In this document: one piece after another, positions 12,901 through 27,507 of the stretch
Numbering within the stretch: position 1 is the first letter of the stretch
Layout: each line of letters begins with the position of its first letter
NCBI GenBank assembly: GCA_026018925.1
Contig: JAKSZU010000007.1
Span: 100,546,860 to 100,610,859, forward strand
DNA length: 64,000 bases
Source of the DNA: Tupaia tana
Taxonomy: Eukaryota; Chordata; Mammalia; Scandentia; Tupaiidae
Direction of reading: 5' to 3'
Position numbers and translations under genes: made by a program
The notes under the pieces: model-generated
The model's input: the letters and a program-made list of their open reading frames with translations, nothing else
Told to the model about the DNA's origin: nothing
Databases searched by the model: none

Positions 12901-15900
12901 GGTGGAGGGGCTGGGGCTGGCGAGTGTGGATGGGTTGTGAGATGAGGAAACGGCTGCACCTGGGCATGGGACTTGCTGCTTCCGAAAGGCTGAAGCAAGA
13001 GAAGGCCTTGGAGCCTGCTGGGGTAACACGCACTGTCTTGGAGACAAACGGTCAGAAGGGATCGCTCAGTACACTACGCACCCACCGTCTAGAACCGGTG
13101 AGGTGAGCCCAGCCCAGAGCAGCCCTGCACTCTCACCGACACGGTCGTGTCCGCCCCCTCCGGCTGGAAGCTCCAGGAGACCGAGGTCAAGCCGCCGGTT
13201 GTGTTGGTGGACTTGAACGTGCAGGTCAGCTTCCCCTGCGTCCCATTGGCCACGAAGATCTCTTTGGGTGTGTACACCTCCAAGGCTGACACCCCCGCTG
13301 TCACTGCAGAAAGAGGAACAGGATCATTTAAGGTAGGACCTAGCATGAATTCCACCGCGTGTATCTGTCAGAGAAGATGGCAAAGGTACAAGAGAGTCAC
13401 TAGATGCACGCAGTCCCCATGGCATTACGCGGTACGGTTCTGCGTGCTCCACATGCGACAGCACAGTGCTTCCTTCAGACACTGCTGAGGGGCCAAGTCC
13501 TTACATTTCAGTTTATTTTCTCACTTGCTACAGGACACATGCGCGCGCCAGAAAGAGACAGAGAGAGAGAGAAAGTGGGAAAGCTCCCCCAGGGGAGATG
13601 GTCACGCCATAGCACCCTCTCCCTTCTCTCTCTCCTTTCGGGATTTTGGCTGCACACCCATGCACCCTGTGTTTTTCAAGCTGCCAGGTCCAGGACTCGA
13701 ACTGTGCAGTCATTAATGAGATCGATCTCAGTCACCACATCACTGGCCGGCCATTATTATTATTTAGTAATTCGGTATTTTTAGTGGTTCAGCTACACCC
13801 AATGTCTTTTTTATTGTTGTTGTTTAATTAGCAGACTTTTTAAGGAACAACTTCAGGTCTGTAGGGACAGTGAGTGTAGTTTCCATGAAGTCCCTACTCC
13901 CCACCCCCAGCAGCTTCCCCTAACGGTCACCACCTGGCATGGGTGTGCGGTATCACATTACCATGACGCCCAGTTTACAATGGCCTCACTCCTGGCACTG
14001 CACATCCTGTGGCTCTGCACCAGCTGACATGCACAGTGACACGTACCCATCACCGCTGTGTCACACGGGATGGTGCCACTGCCCTACACCCCTGTGCCTG
14101 TCAGCCCTCCCTACCTTCCCAGCCCCCAGCACTACTGGCCTTCGGCCTCTGCATCTTCCAAAACGCTACAGAGTTGCGGCCTCACAGCATGTAGCCATTT
14201 CCAACCGGCTTTTCTCTTAGTACTCATTCAAGCTGTCTTTTTGTGTCACAAACTCTCACTTCTATTTATCACTGAAGGTAGTTCATGGCACACATGTGCC
14301 GCAGTTTAATTCGTCCACCTATAGAAGGTAGGACTTCTGGGTTGCTCTCCTCAGTCTCTGCGTTTTAATGACAGAGAGGCACCCTCAGCAGCATTTACCA
14401 CACTGCCACCCCCCAGCCTGACACCCCGCCAGGATTGTGGCGCGTGTGCACCAGCCCGTGCACCATGGCTCGGCTCGGCCTCGAGAGGTATTCCTGCCAT
14501 TCCAGTCTTCTGCTCCACCTTCGCCAGCAAGATGGCAGGGCACACTGCCATGCCTGGCCTGTCCGGACAGTCAGGATTGGAGCCCAGGCCTCCCAGGGCC
14601 GCAGCCTCACACAGTGGCACCCTGCTGCAGCACCGCTGGGCCTGGGCCCTGCTGGTCTTTGTTCAACATGAAGGACATACTTTCACTTCTTCCAAAGTTC
14701 CCATATTCACCTGTTACTCTTCGACTGACAGCACATTCAACTTTTCCCCTTCCATATTCAAAGCAATTCAACTGTTCTAAGAAAGAATCACTTTTGGGAC
14801 CAGCAGTTAGCGTAATGGCTATGTCGCTGGACTCCCACGTAGTCGACCGCGGTTCGAGTCCCGGACCCGGGTGGCTTAAACTCATGCTGGGCGCGTGTGC
14901 ATGCATGCCCATGATCCTGAGAGGAGAAAGGAGAAGGGATTGTGGTGTGGCCATCCCCCCTGGGGGGTGATTTCTTGCTTTCTGTCTCTCTCTGTCTGGC
15001 GAGCACACGTGCCCTGTAGCAAAAACCTCTCCAAAAAAAAAAAAAAAATCACTTTATTTCAAAGACATGTTTGTTATTTAATTGATTCTCTTCCTATAAA
15101 GAACTTAAGGCAAAATTTCCATAATACATTGCTTTTGTTACTAGAATCTTAGCAATGTAAGAAGAGTGTGCCAGGTACGCGTGTATTCACATACCACACT
15201 GTCACATTTTCACTTTACCACGGAGTTTTTAGTGCCTATCACTTAGAATATAGAAATAGCTCTTTTTCCAAGACCTAAAATCCGAGGCAACTACAGAAAT
15301 TAAGGATCTCTGCTAAAATAAGACAGTCTTCATCACTCCAAAAGAGATTCTTTCACAGACTGAAGGTTAGAGAGAAACTTATGCGGCCTAAAATTGGTAA
15401 CAAATTAAATAACCACCTTCAAAATAAGATTAAGAAAAAGTGTGGGGAAACATCTGCAGTGCCCCACTATTCTCAGACGGAGCAGTCTGGTAGAACAGAG
15501 AGGGCATTGTCGCCGGACCAGGGTCATCTGCAGAACTCTGGCTTCCTGAGGGCTGGGCCATGGCTCCACCCCATTCCTCCCAACCCCCTTCCAAATGTTT
15601 ATTCTCGGGACACAATGGGCACTTTTGGCTATTCTTTTAAATAAACTGATAGCCACACTGCATAAAGCAGATTTTTTTTCTCCTAGAGAGGGTGGATTAT
15701 TATTATATGGAACAATGGATTATTATTTGCGGTCCAAACCTCAAAACAAGCCCTTCATTCAGAGGAGAAGCAAACAAAAGCCTTTCCCTGCTACTGAGGG
15801 CAGGGGGGCAGCCTTGGCACCCGAGTTCACCGCCAAGGTCAGCGGGCCCAGCCCCTCTACCGGGAAGCAGCCTGGGTGGGAGGCACCTGCTGTGTGACGG

Positions 15901-18693
15901 TGACTCATCCCCCCCCCCCCCCCCCCCCCCGGGGGTGAGCACTGCCAGGGAAGCCCCGGTCTTCAGGGTCCTGAAAGAGGTTTCTCAAGGATTTTCTCAA
16001 ACCAGATCCCTGCCTCAAGGTCTGGCTGTAGGAACAGTTTGTGAGACACCATTTCAAAATGGAACTAGAATTCTGAGCAAAAACACAAACCAAATTCTAA
16101 AGTGGCTTTTAGACTACTTAAGATGAACTTAACTCAATAAACAAGTGGCTTTTTTAAAAACACAGAGCATTGGGCATGCCGTGTGGCCTGGTGTGAGGCA
16201 ACCGGATCCCATCCATATGGATCGAGCCCTAAGACCCACCAGTACCCTGATTCCTGACTCCTTCGGGCGCACCAGAAGCTCCGGTCTCTCCGGGCTCGCA
16301 CCCCACGAGTCTGCATCTGCCTTATTCAGACCGGGTCCCGAGGTCCATCGACACACTCACCCCCTTGCCTGTCTCCCTCACCGTGATTTGGAGAAAGCCT
16401 TGACCCTGGTCACACCATTGCTACCCATTCTGCGTCTCTGCCAGGACCCGGGCCATGCCCGGAGGAGGACACGCAGTCCACTGAGTGGCTCACCTCGCTC
16501 ATGGCCACACCTGCAGGCACTCCTAGTGCTGCTGTGACCCCACAGCCTGAGCCGCCCTCTCCACGGGGGTCATTTTACACCTTCCTCTCTACGTTCAGAT
16601 CCCACCTCCTCTCCTCTCGCTCTCAGCCCATGACTGTGCAGGCGGAGGGCTGGACTGTCAGGGCAGTGATGCCACGCTCTGGGGGCTGGCCCTCGGGGGA
16701 AGGTCAGGACTCATCTGGAGATACACTGTGCACGCGGGTGTGCAAGACCCAGGGCTGGCCGAAGCTAGGGGTGGGCTGCAAGGTGGGTCCCTGTTGTGGA
16801 TACTGTCTGTCTCTCTCTGCCTCTCTTTGTCATGGAAGAAAAAAAGATGTTTTTTTAAAAAGTGGGACTAGCAGATGGCCTAGTGGTTGAGGTGCTGGAC
16901 TCCCACGTGGTCAACCACAGTTCAAATCCCGGACCCAGTGGCTTAATACTCATGCTGGGTGCATGTGCCTCCATGCCAAAAATCCCAAGAGGAGAACGGA
17001 GAAGGGACTGCGATGTGGCCATCCCCCCGAGGGGTGATTTCTTGCTGTCTTTCTATCTCTTTGGCAAACGCACACGCTCAATAACAAAAATCTTAACCAA
17101 AAAAAAAAAAAAAAAAAAAAACTTTAAAAAAGGAAAAGACAGAGACCAGCAGATGCCATAATTGCTGTACTCCTATGTAGTTGAGCATGGTTCAAATCCC
17201 AGACATGGCAACTTAAAACTCATGCTGGGCATGGGACCAGCAGATGGTGTAATGGTTATGCTGCTGGACTCCCACGTAGCCAACCATGGTTCAAGTCCCA
17301 GACTGGGCACCTTAAAACTCACAGCAGGCACGTGCGCATGCGTGCCCAGAATCCTGAGAGGAGAATGGAGGAGAAAGGATTGTGGCATGGCTATTACCCC
17401 TGGGGGGTGATTTCTTGCCTTCTGTCTCTCTGGTGAGTACATGTGCCCTATAACAAAAATCTCTGTAAAAGAAAACAATAAAGAAAAAAACAACAAAAGT
17501 AAATAAACAAGTAAAGAAAATGCACACCAGATCCTGTCACTCCTCTGCTCACGACCCTCACTGCCCTGGCTCCCCTCAGACCTCATCTCCCACACAGCCC
17601 CTCCCACACACGGCGGCCACTCCCCAACCACCCCTGCCACGGACCGTGGGGTCTCTCTGCCTGAGGAGAGGGTGCCTTAGGTGGAAGAACGCTACGGACA
17701 GAGCCTAGAGAAACCCAGGAATCGTGATGTGAGACGAGGGGACAGGCCGGGGTATACAGCATGCACGGCAGGCCGCAGGGGCCCCTCCCGCCGGAGACCT
17801 GTGCCAGGCGGTCCGACGAAGCGCTGTCACTCCCAGGCACAGCCGGCACTGGGGCCCTGGGGCCTGCTGCGATGGCGGCCAGCATGTCGTGAGGGGCGCG
17901 CTGCGCAGCGCAGAGAGAAACCGAAGCCCCGCTCTCCTGCTCAGCCCACGCCACGGGGAGCCCTCGCTTAAACAATTGGGAATGGCTGCTTTGTCCGGCC
18001 CTTACTGGTGTGACCAGAGCAGCGTGGAAACACATAGTGAAATTACTGTGAATTCAGATAGCTGTCTCCAAAGTCATAAAAGGGGCCAGTTAAATGGCTA
18101 AAATGCAAATGCAAGGAACACTGGGACACACAGAGAGTTACTGTCCCACCCCGCGCACCCTGTCACTGGGCTGGCATCCCAATGTGAACGAGACAGTCCC
18201 TGCTGTGAAATGCACTCAAGGACTGGCTGGAAGCTCAGACGAGGCCCGGACCCCGAGGGCTGGAGAGTGGGGACGGGTCGCAGTGAGCACGGCTGCTCTC
18301 TCTCAGACACCATCATGGAAAATAAAGAAAGGAAAAACTCATAGATAGAAGAAAAAAGGTTTTCTGTTGAGTCCTGTAAAAAAAAACAACCGGCATTTAA
18401 AATAAAGACAGAAATGCCAGGGCCAGCAGGCAGCACAGTGGTTAGGGTGTTAGACTTCCATAAGGCTGACCACAGTCCCACGCTCGGACCTAGTGGCTTG
18501 GAAATCATGCCGGGCACGTGTGCACATGCGTGTGCGTGCACGTGTGTGCGCTGCGCCCAAAATCCCAGGAGGAGTATGGAGAAGGGACGGCTGCGTGGCT
18601 GTGCCCTCTGGGAGGTGATTTCTCACTTTCCCTCTCACTGTGTCTCTCTGCCTCTTTCAACAAACACACGTGCCACAAGGCAAAAACCTTAAA

Positions 18694-18730
<37 letters not shown>

Positions 18731-21700
18731 TGAAACAGAACGAAATAAAAACCTAAGTAAATAAACGTTTCCCTGCCCTGCCAACTCAGGACGCCAGCGT
18801 GGTAAAGGGAGCTGAGTTCACTTTCTCTGGGGACCGAGGGTTCCCGTAAGGACAGAGAACCCTACTGAGTTAGGCTGGAGATTAAAGGGCATACCAAACA
18901 AAACCAAGACACCTCTTCGCTCAGCTCTCAGCTCGGGGCATTAGGTCTGCAAACGTGGCCCAAAGGCACCCCTTAGCAGTGAGAAGACACTCCCCAAGTG
19001 CGCCATCAGTTCAGATGAAAACGCCTGCATGACCATTTGGTGAGGGTCAGAACCAGGGGGGCTCTCGGCCAGGTCATTCAGATGGAGTGATACCCAAACG
19101 TGAGGTTCTTACAAGCAGGATAGACAGCCAGAACACTGGTGTGTGCGCGTGTGTGTGTGTGCGTGTTGAATACAGAACACAAGACAACATCCATCATAAC
19201 CAGAAAGGAAAGAGTCAAAAGAATGGTTCATCCAAGAGGCGCATTCTGACACCAGCTCTTCAATCCTCTGAATTACGAAGTACAAAGCAGCGCGGCCCCA
19301 AGTACATCCCAAGTGGGTCCTGTTGGAAGTAAACTTGAACGCTCACGCCGTGAAACCATCCAGAGTACACTAGGGTGTGTTATCAAGCAGGGATCTCGAG
19401 ACCCGGGGTGGAAGCAGCTCACGCCCTCTCACTGCAAGGCCCTTAGCGGCATGCAGTTTGTAAGAATCTCTTTGGAACAAGTCCTGTTAGAGTTTTCCTG
19501 AGACTGAAAAACGGCTCTGATTTTGAAAAATTCTGGAATACTTTTATGTCACTAGCATCCTCTCCTGCTTAAGAGTACAATCAAGAAGTGTAGGGACCAG
19601 CAGTTGGAGTAATGGCTATGTCGTTGGACTCCCATGTAGTCGACCATGGTCCTGGATCCAGTGGCTTAAACTCATGCTGGGCACGTGTGCGTGCGTGCCC
19701 AAGATCCTGAGATGAGAATAGAGGAGAAGGGATTGCGGCATGGCCATCCCCCCTGGGGGGTGATTTCTCGCTTTCTGTCTCTCTGCCTCTCTGGTGAGTG
19801 CATGCGCCCTATAGCAAAAACCTCTCAAAAAACAAAACAAAACAATACTCATGCCAGGCATGTGTGAATGTATGTCCAAACCCAAGGAGACTGGAGAAGA
19901 AGGGACTGCGGCATGGCCACCCCCGACAGGGGTGATTTCTCGCTTTCTGTCTCTGTCTCTCCAGTGAGTGCACGTGCCCTATAGTAAAAATCTCTCTCAA
20001 AAACAAGCAAACAAATCCTTGAGGGGCCATTAGGTGGTGTGGTGGTTCAGGGCACTGGATTCCCACATGGCCAACTGTGATTTGAGTTCCAGACCTGGCG
20101 GCTTGTTTTCTCACATTTTCTTGCTTTCTTTCTCTCTGGTCAAATTAAAAAATAATAATAACTCCTTTCCATAGACCCTGGTGGTTGCTGTCGAAATAGG
20201 CAAGTTCATGAAACCCGGGAAAGTGGTGTTGGTGCTGGCCGGACGCTACTCCGGAGGCAAAGCCGTCATCGTGAAGAACATTGATGATGGCACCTCAGGT
20301 CACCCCTACAGTCACGCTCTTGTGGCTGGAACTGACCGCTATGCCCACAACATGACAGCTGCCGTGGGCAAGAAGAACATCGCCAAGAGGTCAAAGATCA
20401 AGTCTTTTGTGAAGGTTTGTAACTACAATCCACAAGGGCCTCGGGGGACATGCCCTTGGACAGAACTGTAGCCAACAAGGACGTCTTCAGAGACCCTGCT
20501 CTTAAACGCAAGGCCCAGTGGGAGGCAAAGGTCAAGGTCAAAGGGAAGTACAAGACAGGCAAGAACAAGTGGTTCTTCCAGAAGCTGCGGTTTTAGATGT
20601 TTTATGTTTCGGTCATTAAAATGAAAAAATAATAACAATAAATAAAAAAAATAATTCTTAAAAAAAAAAATCTTGAAAAGGGCCAGCAGGTGGCATGGTG
20701 GACTCCCACATGGTTGAACACAGTTTGAGTCCTGGACCTGATGGTTTGAAAATCGTGCCAGGCGCATGTACATGCATGCTTGAAATTCCAAGAGGAGCCT
20801 GGAGGAGAGGGATTGTGGCGAGGCGGGGGAGGGGTGATCTCTCACTTTTCCTGTCTCTGTGTCTCTCTCTCCAGCGAGTGCACGCGCCCTATGGCTGAGA
20901 CCTAAATCCTGAGAGAGAAGCAGAGGAATACACTCGCAGAGTGTGGTGCTGTGCAGGACTGCACTGGGCTGGGAGGGGAGGCACGTGCCTTGGGACTCAC
21001 ACGCCCACAAGTACTCTTGTGAATTTTTTAGGAGAAAACAAGGTCTAGTAAGGTCATAGAAGATTTTGTGGGGGGGTGGGGGGGGAGATTTCTTTTCTTT
21101 AAAGAATTATTTTATTTAACTTCATTTATTTATTTTTAATTTTGACTGGAGAGGGACAGAGCGAAAGAGAGAGAGGGAAAGTGAGAAAGCAAGCCGCCGG
21201 GTCCAGGACTCGAACCATGGTCAGGCATGTGGGAGTCCAGGGCCCTTAATCATGCCACCTGCTGGCCCCAGGCCATTGAAGGTGTAAGTTGTTATGTCCC
21301 AAAGAGCTCCAGGGAGCTCACAGCGCAGGACACCGTCCTCGGTGTGCGCCCCCTGACCCCCACTCCCAGAAGAGCAAGGGCGGCCGCGTGAGGCCCACCA
21401 GGTGTCCGGGGCTGTGCTGCCGGGTCGGGGCGTCTTGCCCCTCCTCACAGAGGGCCACCCTGAGCAGGAAGGGCTCCTTTCTTCCATGAATCAGGGCTAC
21501 TCTGGACCTCCCTCAGCAGGAGGGTTGCAGAAGTAAACTCCATTCATCTACATACTAATAAGCCAGACTGCGTGCACCAGGGACACACCGCTCTGCAGCC
21601 TGCAGGCCTCCGAGTCAGAGCCACCTCCTCCAGCGTCTGCCCCCAACCCCACCCTGTGCTCCTGACACCCTGCCCTCCCCAGCCCCAACTAGGACTTCCA

Positions 21701-24700
21701 GCCAGCCGTAGCTGGTAGGGGGCTGTCCACCTTGCCCCCCTTATGCTCACTGCCCACAGGGCCTGGCCCTTCCTCGGTGCTCAGAAAACACTGGTGTCAA
21801 TGTTGACAAAAATGAATGAATGGCTGAAAGAATAAAACACAGCAAAGTAAACTCCGATGATAAGCTCAGCCATAAAACCCATCCTTGCTAGGGCCAGCAG
21901 GCAGTGTGGAGGTTAAGGCACCTGATCCCACACGGCCAAATCTGCGGTTTGAGTCCCAGACCCAGTGTTGTGAAAATCACTGGCTCTTGTGGCAGAGAGG
22001 AGACTGGAGGAGAAGGAATTGCAGCATGGGCATCTCTCCTGGGGGGTGATTTCCCAATTTCCCTCTCCCTGTCTCGCTCTCTCTTCCATGAGCACACGGA
22101 GCCTAAAGCAAAAACCAACAAACCCCATACTTGCTAAACAATGAAGGCGTCAGCGCAGTGCCTGACAGAGGCGAGCGCGGGGCTCCAGGCCAAGGCTGAG
22201 GCTGACCGCCTCAGAGGCGGCTTAGGGCTTCCTCCTGTCACTCCCCATTAGGATGAAACAATCCCAGAGCGAACTAATCTTTTGAAATATTCCATTTAAA
22301 AAGTCCACACAGTTGTGTAACACGTGAGTCTGTTCCTTCCGCTTGTGACGACGTCCAGCTGGCTCCGTCTCTGCCCTTAACCTTCCACGCACCAACAAAG
22401 ACCTTCTGTTTCCGGGCTGGGAACGTTCAAAGGCCCTGCGCTATCACGTGACTCTGGGATGCCGCCTCCGCCCCCTCCTCGTCCACACTGCGCACCCCTC
22501 TCGCTGCTGCTCTCCCTCTGAGTCGGCCACTGATCCTGTCAAACGCTCACAGAGCCTTCCACAGCCCTGAAGGACCGGCCGCTCACGGGCACGGGCGTCC
22601 ACAGAGCCGTGGCGGGGCAGTGCCCGGCCTGGAGGCACACGCGCTGTCAGGCCTGCCCGTCTGCGGCGGCTCTTAGCAAGAAGGTGGAGGTGACACACCT
22701 CGGTAAGGAGCCAGATGGTCGGCTCTGGTAGAGGATAGTGCACTCGCGCTCTGGGCACGTCTGAGACGACAAGCCAACACCTGCACGTGGGGACACTCCC
22801 CAGTGCTGACATGGCACAGTCAAGTTTCTTTTCAAGCTAAAAGATCACTGTGCCTGAACTCTCTTCGGGGCCGGCAGGTGGCGTGGTGGTTAAGGGTGCT
22901 AGACTCCCACGTGGCCGCCGACCACAGTTCGAGTCCCAGACCTGGAAGCTTGCTTTTTCACTTTCTCTCTCTCTCTCTCCTTTCTCTCTCACTTTGTCCC
23001 CTCTGGTCAAAATTTAAAATAAAATAAAGTTAAATTAAAAGATAATTCTTAAAAACAAATCTCTTTCCGAGCTCTGATATTTTATCAGGTTTACTGTATA
23101 TTAGAAGACATCTGACCCAACAAGGGACGGCAATCAGAAAGGGCCAATACAAGGTGTCACTGCAATACCACGAGAGGCTGGGAGGGAGTGTTCACAGTCA
23201 ACGCAGTGAGGACTTCCTCATTTCAAACACAGCACCATTAAGAAAAGAGGGGCAGGCAGGCAGTGCGGTGGTTAAGGTGCTGGACTCCCACATCACCAAC
23301 TGTGGTTCAAGTCCAAACCTGGAGGCTTGTTTTTTCACTCCCCCCCATGTCTCTCTTTGATGAGCATATATACCCTGTAGCAAATTAAAATAATAATAAT
23401 AATTATAAATAAAATACATCTAAAGATAAATAAAATTAAAGAAGGATACAGATGCCTACTGAAACTACTGAAAAATACTGGAACTACGCTATATAATACT
23501 GTCTGGTGGATCGGAACCAGCAGTTGGCATAATGGCTACATTGCTGGACTCCCATGTGGTCAACCGCGGTTCGAGCCCCGGACCCAGTGGCTTAAACTCA
23601 CGCCGGGTGCATGTGTGTGTGTGTCCAAGATCTTGAGAGAAGAATGGAGGAGAAGGGATTGTGGTGTTGCCATCCCCCCTGGGGTGGGGGGTGATTTCTC
23701 GCTTTCTGTCTCTCTGTCGAACGCATGCGCCCTATAGCAAAAACCTCTCCAAGAAAAAAACAACAACTGCCTGGTGGATGCATGTCACTATTTATGGGTG
23801 GAAACCCATAAACTGTCCAAAGGCATGGGAGAACCATATACAGACACTACAGTCTTGGGGGATACGTCAGCATAGGTTCATCATACCATAGCACTCGAGA
23901 AAAATGCACGTGTTTTTCATGTGTGCGTATGTGTGTTTATATACATGCTTCATCCATGATATAGCACAGGTGCCTACAGGGTAGGGAGGGAAGGAGGGGA
24001 ACCCTTTCCAGGGCTTGGTCACAATGAGAGCTCTGTGCTCTGCCCCGCCAGAATTTTGGGCACACATGCACATGCATTTTCAGGCCACCTGGTGGGGGAC
24101 CTGAGCCCCGTCAGCATGTGGCTTCCTGTACCTGTATGCCACCGTCTGTCCCCAGAGGCCAGGCATCTGCTAGAGGTGCTGAAAACGGGGAGGCTCTGCT
24201 GTGTGGGGCAGGAGGCATGGGGGAGTCTGTGCTTTCTTCTCAATGCTGTTACGAACCTAAAAACTGCTCTAGAAAATACAGCCAATTAAAAACTTGCTGG
24301 TGGCCAGGTGCCCCCAGGGATTCTGATTTGACTGGTATGAGGGTCGGCTGGCATCAGGCTCGTCAATGGCCCTCAGTGACCCTAACCCTGTGCCCACACT
24401 AGTGCTGCAGAGAGGCTGGGACGTCCCTTACGGGATGTGCAGCGAGACCGGCAGGCTGGGCTGAGCCTCGCCTGGCACTTTTACAGCTGTGACATACACA
24501 GCAGTGCACACACGAGCCTGAATTCCCCACAAGCCAGTGCACACCCCCCTTCTCTTCATCAGTAGCACGCACACTGACGCGCACACGGAGGCACGCGAGA
24601 ACCCTGCAGCCTGCTCAACGTGGCAGTGGCCTACCGAGTCCCCAAGTGTGTCTCTGACCCCCATGCATGCTGCTCTTTATTATTTTTGTGGCTAAAAACT

Positions 24701-27471
24701 TAGTTTAGAAGCCAACGCAGCGTGCCCAGGCATTTGGACACTGTAAAGCCTAGTTCTGGATCCCTCAAGGTCCCTGGGGAAGGCCTGAGAAGCACTGCCT
24801 TCTTGCTCTGAAGTTCCCGTTTACTGCAGGTGTAACCCCAGCCTGCTGCAGCCTGGAGCTGGACGGACGAGGGAGGTGAATTAAACCGGGAAGAAACGCT
24901 TCGCCTACTTAGGGCTATGGGCACTCTCAGAGCAGTCAGCTACCAGGTCACCCTCTGGGCAGGTTTTTAATAAGTCCGAGATGATGCAAATTTGCTGTGC
25001 CGGTTTCTTCTTGGAAGCCCAGGTCAGGCCCAGCCTCCATGGTGCAGGCAGGAGGCATTGGCCGCACAAGTCTGCAGGCCCGGACAGGGCTGGCCAGACC
25101 TGAGCCCCATGCGTCCATGTCCCGGCTGGCTGGCTGTAAGGCTGGGGGTGGGCTGTGGCACCGCAAGGGCCTGTCAGGGGTCCCTGTGTCGCCTGGGAGA
25201 AAGAAAAGTCCGACGGCTTCTCTCCTGCTTCTCTAGTCCAGAATCCTCCGCACACACACCAGGTTTCCAAGTGCACCACCCTTCCTGCAGCGGCGGCTGC
25301 GCAGCCATCGGCCTGGCACACTTGGCAGCAGACTCCAGCACAGAACGCTTGAACTCCCTGGGCTTCGGGCCGGCCGCCTCTGCAAGCCTACAGACTGTTG
25401 AGGCCCCCCCGAAGTCACTTTGGTAAACCTCCCGCCCTGACCCTCTCCTGCCCTGCTCCTCAGCACCTCGTGAACACGTGCCTGGGGACACCTTCCAGCA
25501 AGAAGCAAGATCTCCTTTTGCTTCTGCTCCTGCAATGAGCCGGAGTCCCTCTACCCGGCCCTCAGCCCCGGGGGCAGGGACGCCTTGATCTCACGGAGAC
25601 ACTGCCTGGTGTCACCAAGCCCCTCAGCGATATTTACAAGGGAGTGAACAGATAGCAGCTGGATTTTTAGGAGTCCTGTAATGTGGTATTACCGTTACTC
25701 AAACACGTAAGTACCCATTTTCTCCTAAAAGAAGAAACCAACCTGCCCTTAAATGGATGCCTAACCTCAATCAAACTCTGTCCGTTCCTAGAAAAATCTG
25801 GCAGGAGTCCAGACTAACCGCATCAGTGTCTCACCACCAGAAAGTGTTCACAGCGTAAACACTCCGTCTGAGACAGGAAGTCAAAGACGGAGGAACGAGA
25901 ACATCCCTGCCTTCTGAGACGCGGCTTTATGAGAACCAAAAAGGTAACGTCAGCCAAAGAGCTCGCTCACCACAGCTAATACGCGTGGGGTCTGTGGGGA
26001 GGCGGTCCCCATCGACCCCACACAGGCACACATACAGAAGAACACGCACAGCGAACATGCGTGCAGGCCACGGGACCGTGTGACAGGGGTCGCCACCTCA
26101 GGTCCGTGTTTTACTGACGGTTTACACCCTAACCTTCCCCACTACACCAGCTCCCCAGAGCAGCGCGCTCACGGGTTACGTAAAGCCGAACCAGGGAAAG
26201 CCACGAGGCCAGGAGCTGCTTCGTGGAAGACGCACTTGGATTCTTTTCCTCCCTAACAGCGCGCTCGGCTGTGCACTAGAGGGCACAGCAGCGTAACCAC
26301 ACGGGGACGGTCCAGGCTTACCGCGGTGCCTGAGCGCCCGGACCGCCTGCCGGGCTGAGGACAACCAAGACTGATCGGAGGGGAATTCTGCAGAGACAGG
26401 AAGACACAAGATGATGCCTGAAAGTGAATTACGTAAATTAGTTTGGCTGGAGTAGAGGAAAGTCATTATGTTGGAAAGGCAGGCTGACCTCTGATGAGGA
26501 AGGGGAGAGGTGGAAGAGAGGAGGGCAAGGGAGAGGGAGATGGGAGGGGAGAACGCCTGGCAAAGGCTACACGATGTTCACACTGAGAAATCGGGGTGAA
26601 GGGTAGATGGTGTTCTTTGTGTTATTTTCCAACATTTCTGTAAATCTGAAATTATATCAAAACGAAAATGGAAATGACAATGGTGTTCCTTTTCGCCTCC
26701 ACCTGGTAACTCAAGACAGTGCTATATGGAACTGTCTGTGAGGAGCTATGAGGAACTATGAGGAACGTGTGACTCAGCGGGGTCCTCGGGGCCATTGGAA
26801 CGGTGCAGGCCTGTGCCCCTGTGCCCCAGCCAGCACTATCTCCGGGCTTCTGTGCTGAAGGCAGCTGCCTGCAGGCTCCGTCCCCTCCCAGTCAAGTGCT
26901 CCAGGCTCAGAAATGCAGCCCTCTGAGTGCCATTACAGGTGAAAAAGCTCCAGTCCACAAGGGTGAGACTATCAAAGGCATCTACTGGGCTGTCGGGAAA
27001 GTCACGACGTATTTTTCCATGCAAAAATGCATGATGACTTTTCAGATGACCCAAAGATCACGAGGAGCAGAGACAGGGCTGAACAGTCTGAACGTCCTTT
27101 CCTGTGGTACCCGTGCTGGCCTGACCCTCACACAACACGAGAGTGAGCGGGCCCTCGGCAGAGCTGTGCATGGTAAAGCTCGAGAAGAGAAAGGAACGAC
27201 CTGTGTTGTTGTTTATTTTTAAATCATTTATTTAATTTTGTTTATTATTATTATTTTAGTCTGGCCACAGAGAGTGAGAGAGAAAGTGAGAAAGCAAGCC
27301 ACCAGGTCTGGGACTTGACCTGTGAATGGCCATGTGAGAGTCTAGTGCCTTAACCACCATGCCACCTCTCGCCCCAAGGAACAATCTTTGTTACGTCCAT
27401 CTCAGCTGCCCAACAGCCTTTTCCATTTACTTTTTTTAAAAAAAAGAATTATTTACTTAATTTTATATATA

Positions 27472-27507
<36 letters not shown>

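Larger units (their letters stand above)
13758..16863. other. MPZL1 intron 1, start of long unique stretch
   Basis: Apart from the SINE at 14796 and the poly-C at 15909, no feature recognised. Confidence 0.5.

Noticed and set aside
20181..20471. A functional RPL27-like gene
   Set aside because: Start codon changed to ATA, a frameshifting deletion near 20430, an early stop, no introns and an A-rich tail: a processed pseudogene.
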